DNA of 64,000 bases from NCBI RefSeq assembly GCF_050624435.1, contig NW_027459428.1:124001-188000 (forward strand). The letters are read 5' to 3'. The DNA is from Tenrec ecaudatus (Eukaryota; Chordata; Mammalia; Afrosoricida; Tenrecidae). Below, piece by piece: positions 59,090 through 64,000 of this stretch (positions are counted from its first letter, which is position 1; the number at the start of each line of letters is the position of its first letter). Both the position numbers and the translations under genes were made by a program. A model generated the notes under the pieces. It searched no databases and was not told the origin of the DNA. It saw only the letters and a list, made by a program, of their open reading frames with translations.

Positions 59090-59363
59090 CCCTAGCCTTA
59101 GCCTAAGCCTAGGGGTGCCCTAGTCTAAGGCTAGGGGAGCAGTAGCCCAAGGATAGGGGAGCCCTAGCCTTAGCCTAAGCCTAGGGGTGCCCTAGTCTAA
59201 GGCTAGGGGAGCCCTAGCTTAAGCCTTAGGGGAGCCCTAGTCTGAATCTAGGGGATCCCTAGCCTTAGCCTAAGCTTAGGTGTGCCCTAGCCTAAGACTA
59301 GGGGAGCCCTAGCCTAAGCCTAGGTGTGCCATAGCCTAAGGCTAGGGGAGCCCTAGACTTAGC
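59090..59363. repeat. Block repeated at the right edge (63,727-64,000)
   Basis: AGCCCAAGG (59,144 and 63,781) and TCTGAATCTAGGGG (59,241 and 63,878) give an offset of 4,637. Similarity runs right up to the last base of the window, so the array continues to the right. Part of the same sequence is also present near 63,545, giving a local 333-bp offset. Confidence 0.8.
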
Positions 59364-59509
59364 CTAAGCTTAGGGGTGCCGTTGCCTAAGGCTAGGGGAC
59401 CCCTAGCCTAAGGTTTGGGGAGCCCTAGCCTAGGGCTAGGGAAGCCCGAGCCTAAGGCTAGGGTAGCCCTAGCCTAAGCCTAGGTGTGCCCTAGCCTAAG
59501 GCTAGGGGA

Positions 59510-62315
59510 GCTCTAGCCTAAGCCTAAGCCTAGGGGTGCCCTAGCCTAAGGCTAGGGGAGCCCTAGCCTTAGCCTAAGCCTATGGGTGTCCTAGCCTAAG
59601 CCTAGGGGTGCCCTATCCTAAGGCTACGGAAGCCCTACCCTTAGCTAGGGGAGCCCTAGCCTAAGGCTAGGGGAGCCCTAGCCTAAGGATAGGAGAGCCT
59701 TAGCCTAAGGCTAGGGGAGCCCTAGCCTTAGCCTAAGCCTCGGGGTGACGTACCCTAAGGCTAGGGGAGCCCTAGCCTAATGCTAGGGGAGCCCTAGCCT
59801 AAGGCTAGGGGAGCCCTAGTCTAAGCCTAGGGGTGCCCGAGCCTAAGCCTAGGGGTGCCCTAGCCTAAGGCTAGGGGAGCCCTAGCCTAAGGATAGGGAA
59901 GCCTTAGCCTAAGGCTAGGGGAGCCCTAGACTTAGCCTAAGCCTCGGGGTGACTTACCCTAGGCTAGTGGAGCCCTAACCGAAGGCTAGGGGAGCCTTAG
60001 TCTTAGCCTAAGACTAGGGGTGCCCTAGCCTAAGGCTAGGGGATCCCTCGCCTTAGCCTAAGCCTAGGGGTGCCCTAGACTAAGGATAAGGGGCGCCCTA
60101 GTCTAAGGCTAGGGGAGCCCTAGCCTAGGCTAATGGAACCCTAGCCTAAGCCTTAGCCTAGGGGTGCCAGAACCAAAGGCTAGGGGAGCCCTAGCCTAAG
60201 GATAGAGGTACCCGAGCCTAAGCCTAGGGGAGCCCTAGCCTAAGGCTAGGGGAGCCCTAGCCTTAGCCTAAGCTTAGGGTTGCCCTAGCCTAAGCCTAGG
60301 GGTGCCTGAGCCTAAGCCTAAGGGAGCCCTAGTCTAAGGCTAGGGGAGCCCTGGACTAAGCCTAAGGGTGCCCTGGCCTAAGGATAAGGGAGCACTAGCC
60401 TAAGGCTAGGGGAGCCCTAGCCTAAGTCTAGGGGAGCCCTAGCCTAAGGCTAGGGGTGCCCGAGCCTAAGGCTAGGGGAGCACGAGCCTAAGGCTAGGGG
60501 AGCCTGAGCCTAAGGCTAGGGGAGACCTAGCCTAAGCCTTAGCTTAGGGGTGCCCTAGCCTAAGACTTGGGGAGCCCTATCCTTAGCCTACGCCTAGGGG
60601 TGCCCTAGCCTAAGGTTAGGGGTGCTCTAGCCTAAGCCTAAGCCTAGGGGTGCCCTAGCCTAAGGCTAGGGGAGCCCTAGCCTTAGCCTAAGCCTATGGG
60701 TGTCCTAGCCTAAGCCTAGGGGTGCCCTAACCTAAGGCTACGGAAGCCCTACCCTTAGGCTAGGGGAGCCCTAGCCTAAGGCTAGGGGAGCCCTAGCCTA
60801 AGGATAGGAGAGCCTTAGCCTAAGGCTAGGGGAGCCCTAGCCTTAGCCTAAGCCTCAGGGTGACGTACCCTAAGGCTAGGGGAGCCCTAGCCTAATGCTA
60901 GGGGAGCCCTAGCCTAAGGCTAGGGGAGCCCTAGCCTAAGCCTAGGGGTGCCCGAGCCTAAGCCTAGGGGTGCCCTAGCCTAAGGCTAGGGGAGCCCTAG
61001 CCTGAGGATAGGGGAGCCTTAGCCTAAGGCTAGGGGAGCCCTAGAATTAGCCTAAGCCTCGGGGTGACTTACCCTAGGCTAGTGGAGCCCTAGCCGAAGG
61101 CTAGGGGAGCCTTAGTCTTAGCCTAAGACTAGGGGTGCCCTAGCCTAAGGCTAGGGGATCCCTCGCCTTAGCCTAAGCCTAGGGGTGCCCTAGACTAAGG
61201 ATAAGGGGCGCCCTAGTCTAAGGCTAGGGGAGCCCTAGCCTAAGGCTAATGGAACCCTAGCCTAAGCCTAAGCTTAGGGGTGCCAGAACCAAAGGCTAGG
61301 GGAGCCCTAGCCTAAGGATAGAGGTACCCGAGCCTAAGCCTAGGGGAGCCCTAGCCTAAGGCTAGGGGAGCACAAGCCTAAGCCTAAGGCTGCCATACTA
61401 AGGCTAGGGGAGCCCTAGCCTGAGGATAGGGGAGCCTTAGCCTAAGGCTAGGGGAGCCCTAGAATTAGCCTAAGCCTCGGGGTGACTTACCCTAGGCTAG
61501 TGGAGCCCTAGCCGAAGGCTAGGGGTGCCTTAGTCTTAGCCTAAGACTAGGGGTGCCCTAGCCTAAGGCTAGGGGATCCCTCGCCTTAGCCTAAGCCTAG
61601 GGGTGCCCTAGACTAAGGATAAGGGGCGCCCTAGTCTAAGGCTAGGGGAGCCCTAGCCTAAGGCTAATGGAACCCTAGCCTAAGCCTAAGCCTAGGGGTG
61701 CCAGAACCAAAGGCTAGGGGAGCCCTAGCCTAAGGATAGAGGTACCCGAGCCTAAGCCTAGGGGAGCCCTAGCCTAAGGCTAGGGGAGCACAAGCCTAAG
61801 CCTAAGGCTGCCATACTAAGGCTACGGGAGCCCTAGCCTTAGCCTAAGCCTATGGGTGCCCTAGCCTAAGCCTTTGGGTGCCCTAGCCTAAGGCTATGGG
61901 AGCCCTAGCCTAAGGCTAGGGGAGCCCTAGCCTAAGGCTAGGGGAGCCCTAGCCTTAGCCTAAGCCTAGGGTTGCCCTAGCCTAAGCTTAGGGGTGCCTG
62001 AGCCTAAGCCTAAGGGAGCCCTAGTCTAAGGCTAGGGGAGCCCTGGACTAAGCCTAAGGGTGCCCTGGCCTAAGGATAAGGGAGCACTAGCCTAAGGCTA
62101 GGGGAGCCCTAGCCTAAGTCTAGGGGAGCCCTAGCCTAAGGCTAGGGGTGCCCGAGCCTAAGGCTAGGGGAGCACGAGCCTAAGGCTAGAGGAGCCTGAG
62201 CCTAAGACTAGGGGAGACCTAGCCTAAGCCTTAGCTTAGGGGTGCCCTAGCCTAAGACTTGGGGAGCCCTATCCTTAGCCTAAGCCTAGGGGTGCCCTAG
62301 CCTAAGGTTAGGGGA
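59510..62315. repeat. Composite higher-order region, A-B-A-A-B order
   Basis: Segment A occurs at about 59,510-60,250 and again at 60,624-61,365, offset 1,114-1,116; TATGGGTGTC is at 59,581 and 60,695, and CCTCGGGGTGACTT at 59,942 and 61,057. Part of A then recurs as a 418-bp tandem copy: CCTGAGG at 61,001 and 61,419, GAATTAG at 61,044 and 61,462. Segment B occurs at about 60,250-60,623 and 61,942-62,315 at an offset of 1,692; CTGGACTAAG is at 60,351 and 62,043, and CACGAGCC at 60,481 and 62,173. The order suggests duplication of a composite unit with later internal expansion. Confidence 0.78.
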
Positions 62316-63040
62316 GCCCAAGCCTAAGCCTAGGGCTGCCATACCTAAGGCTTGGGGTGCCCTAGCATTAGCCTAAGCCTATGGGTGCCCTAGCCTAAGC
62401 CTAGGGGTGCCCTAGCCTAAGGCTAGGGGAGCCCTAGCCTTAGCCTAAGCTTAGGGGTGTCCATGCCTAAGACTAGGGGAGCCCTACCCTTAGCCTAAGC
62501 CTAGGGGTGCCCTAGCCTAAGGCTAGGGGAGCCCAAGCCTAAGCCTAGGGCTGCCATACCTAAGGCTAGGCCAGCCCTACCCTTAGCCTAAGCCTATGGG
62601 TGCCATAGCCAAAGGCTAGGGGAGCCCTAGTCTTAGGTTAGGGGAGCCCTAGCCTTAGCCTAAGCCTAGGGGTGCCCTTTCCTAAGGCTAGGGGAGCCCT
62701 AGCCTAAGGCTTGGGGAGGCCTAACCTAAGTCTAGGGGAGCCCTAGTCTTAGCCTAAGCCTAGGGGAGCCCTAGCCTAAGGCTAGGGGAGCTCTAGCCTA
62801 AGCCTAGGGGTGCCGAGCCTAAGCCTAGCGGTGCCCGAGCCTAATGCTAGGGGAGCCCTAGCCTAAGGCTAGGGGATACTTAGTCTAAGGCTAGGGGAGC
62901 CCTAGCCTTAACCTAAGCCTAGGGATGACCTACACTAAGGCTAGGGGAGCCCTAGCCGAAGACGAGGGGAGCCCTAGCCTAAGGCTAGGTGAGCCCTAGC
63001 CTAAGGCTAGGGGAGCCCTAGCCTTAGCCTAAGCCTAGGG

Positions 63041-63339
63041 GTGCCCTTGCCTAAGGCTAGGGGAGACCTAGTCTAAGCCTAGGGGTGCTCTAACCTAAGG
63101 CTAGGGGAGACCTAGGCTTAGGCTAGGGGAGCCCTAGCATAAGGCTAGGGGTGCCCGACCCTAAGGGTAGGGGAGCCCTAGCCGTAACTTAAGCCTAGGG
63201 GTGCCCTTGCCTAAGGCTAGGGGAGACCTAGTCTAAGCCTAGGGGTGCTCTAACCTAAGGCTAGGGGAGACCTAGGCTTAGGCTAGGGGAGCCCTAGCAT
63301 AAGGCTAGGGGTGCCCGACCCTAAGGGTAGGGGAGCCCT
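63041..63339. repeat. 160-bp tandem duplication
   Basis: GTGCCCTTGC at 63,041 and 63,201, and GACCTAGGCTTA at 63,109 and 63,269, give an offset of exactly 160: six 22-bp units plus one 28-bp unit. The two copies look identical over the compared length, so this is probably a very recent event. Part of the motif (GCATAAGG to CCCGACCCTAAGGG) is also found near 49,080 and 54,545. Confidence 0.87.
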
Positions 63340-63726
63340 ATTCTAAGGCTAGGGATGCCCGAGCCTAGGGCTAGTGGAGCAGTAGCCTAAGGCTAGGGGA
63401 GTCCGAGCCTAAGGCTAGGGGAGCCCTAGCCTAAGCCTAGGGGTGCCCTAGCCTAAGGCTAGGAGAGCCTTAGCCTAAGGTTGGAGAGCCCTAGGCTTAG
63501 CCTAAGCCTAGGGGTGCCCTAGACTAAGGATATGGGAGCCCTAGTCTGAATCTAGGGGATCCCTAGCCTTAGCCTAAGCTTAGGTGTGCCCTAGCCTAAG
63601 ACTAGGGGAGCCCTAGCCTTAGCCTAAGCCTATGGGTGCCCTAGCCTAACGCTAGGGGAGCCCCAGCCTAAGGCTAGGGGAGCCCTAGCCTAAGGCTAGG
63701 GGAGCCATAGCCTAAGGCTAGAGGAG

Positions 63727-64000
63727 CCCTAGCCTTAGCCTAAGCCTAGGGGTGCCCTAGTCTAAGGCTAGGGGAGCAATAGCCCAAGGCTAGGGGAGCC
63801 CTAGCCTTAGCCTAAGCCTAGGGGTGCCCTAGTCTAAGGCTAGGGGAGCCCTAGCTTAAGCCTTAGGGGAGCCCTAGTCTGAATCTAGGGGATCCCTAGC
63901 CTTAGCCTAAGCTTAGGTGTGCCCTAGCCTAAGACTAGAGGAGCCCTAGCCTAAGCTTAGGTGTGCCATAGCCTAAGGCTAGGGGAGCCCTAGACTTAGC
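63727..64000. repeat. Right-edge copy of 59,090-59,363
   Basis: It is collinear with 59,090-59,363 at an offset of 4,637 up to the window end, ending in GCCCTAGACTTAGC as at about 59,350. It is ordinary A-type satellite cut by the window boundary. Confidence 0.8.

Larger units (their letters stand above)
1..64000. repeat. Satellite DNA array, 22/28-bp units
   Basis: The window is a continuous head-to-tail array. The basic 22-bp unit is an 8-bp block (TGCCCTAG or AGCCCTAG), a 6-bp block (CCTAAG or CCTTAG) and an 8-bp block (CCTAGGGG or GCTAGGGG). A 28-bp form carries both hexamers, CCTTAG then CCTAAG. Units diverge by scattered substitutions and 1-2 base indels, but I found no interruption by unrelated DNA. 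All units run in one orientation: the triplet before CCC reads GTG or GAG, and I did not see the inverted CTC form. Stops (TAG, TAA, TAG) fall in every unit, and 22 and 28 are both 1 modulo 3, so in the consensus no frame on either strand stays open beyond about 10 codons. There are no genes. A eukaryotic heterochromatic location is inferred from size and structure. Confidence 0.97.
31881..64000. repeat. A-type dominated satellite domain
   Basis: Units are mainly AGCCCTAG, CCTAAG, GCTAGGGG. They alternate with 28-bp units, typically in the order 28-mer, 22-mer ending GGGGTG, then one or more A-type 22-mers. The A-type unit is almost palindromic: 9-bp arms meet at a single A (CCCTAGCCT and AGGCTAGGG), and the next dyad is centred on GAG. 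The domain carries its own nested duplications (566 bp, 1.6-1.7 kb, 5.4 kb, 1.69 kb and others). It continues past the right edge. I see no gene or unique insertion. Confidence 0.85.

Noticed and set aside
1..64000. Protein-coding genes or a repeat-rich protein
   Set aside because: Stops occur in every unit and rotate through all six frames; no frame can stay open for more than a few tens of codons even with mutated units.
1..64000. CRISPR array
   Set aside because: Repeat lengths of 22-28 bp are close to CRISPR repeats, but there are no unique spacers between them and no cas genes; the units abut directly.
1..64000. Intact telomere
   Set aside because: Telomere-like hexamers never exceed three copies in a row, and both strand senses (CCTAAG and TTAGGC) appear on the plus strand, unlike a strand-asymmetric telomere tract.
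1..64000. G-quadruplex or i-motif array
   Set aside because: Each unit has one GGGG and one CCC run on the same strand, so four G-runs would need loops of about 18 nt containing competing C-runs; hairpins are far more likely.
1..64000. Inverted segments or head-to-head junctions
   Set aside because: Because A-type units are nearly palindromic, inversion is easy to suspect. The spacer triplet GAG or GTG keeps one orientation throughout as far as I could read, and I saw no CTC- or CAC-oriented units.
1..64000. Bacterial or phage origin
   Set aside because: Very dense CTAG, total lack of coding capacity over 64 kb and the multi-level satellite structure do not fit prokaryotic DNA.
31881..64000. 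Rho-independent terminators or attenuator hairpins
   Set aside because: GC-rich hairpins occur in every A-type unit, but no T-tracts follow and there are no genes to terminate.

Overview
The whole 64 kb is one uninterrupted satellite DNA array. I found no protein-coding gene, no RNA gene, no mobile element and no stretch of unique DNA. The array is built from a 22-bp unit (blocks TGCCCTAG, CCTAAG, CCTAGGGG) and close relatives, mixed with a 28-bp form that carries one extra hexamer (AGCCCTAG, CCTTAG, CCTAAG, CCTAGGGG). Consensus GC is 61-64% by unit type, the consensus has no CpG, and CTAG occurs twice per unit. At about 24 bp per unit the window holds roughly 2,600-2,800 units. The unit puts stop codons in every frame of both strands, so coding is excluded.

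The source is almost certainly a eukaryotic nuclear genome (centromeric, subtelomeric or other heterochromatin); no host gene is present to say which. The array is rich in GCCTAA (TTAGGC on the other strand), the telomere hexamer of many nematodes, and also in the related motifs CTAGGG, CCTTAGG and CCCTAA. A nematode, or a satellite derived from telomere repeats, is a reasonable hypothesis but is not proven by this sequence.

Layout: two unit families dominate in blocks. T-type units (AAGCC linked to GTG) dominate about 1-25,690 and 26,890-31,880. A-type units (AAGGC linked to GAG) dominate about 25,691-26,889 and 31,881-64,000. The A-type 22-mer is nearly its own reverse complement: 18 of 22 positions lie in perfect 9-bp arms. 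The T-to-A boundary occurs twice because a block of about 6-7 kb was duplicated in tandem.

On top of the 22/28-bp level there is a hierarchy of larger tandem duplications: 72, 160, 188, 260, 418, 490 and 566 bp, and about 0.8, 1.1, 1.6-1.7, 2.1, 2.4-2.5, 3.2-3.5, 5.4 and 6-7 kb. Where copies differ in length, the difference is often a whole number of 22- or 28-bp units, as expected from unequal exchange or slippage in register. Both window edges lie inside duplicated blocks, so the array continues beyond the window. All coordinates of duplicated blocks come from reading shared rare variants by eye; block ends are approximate, typically to within a few units.
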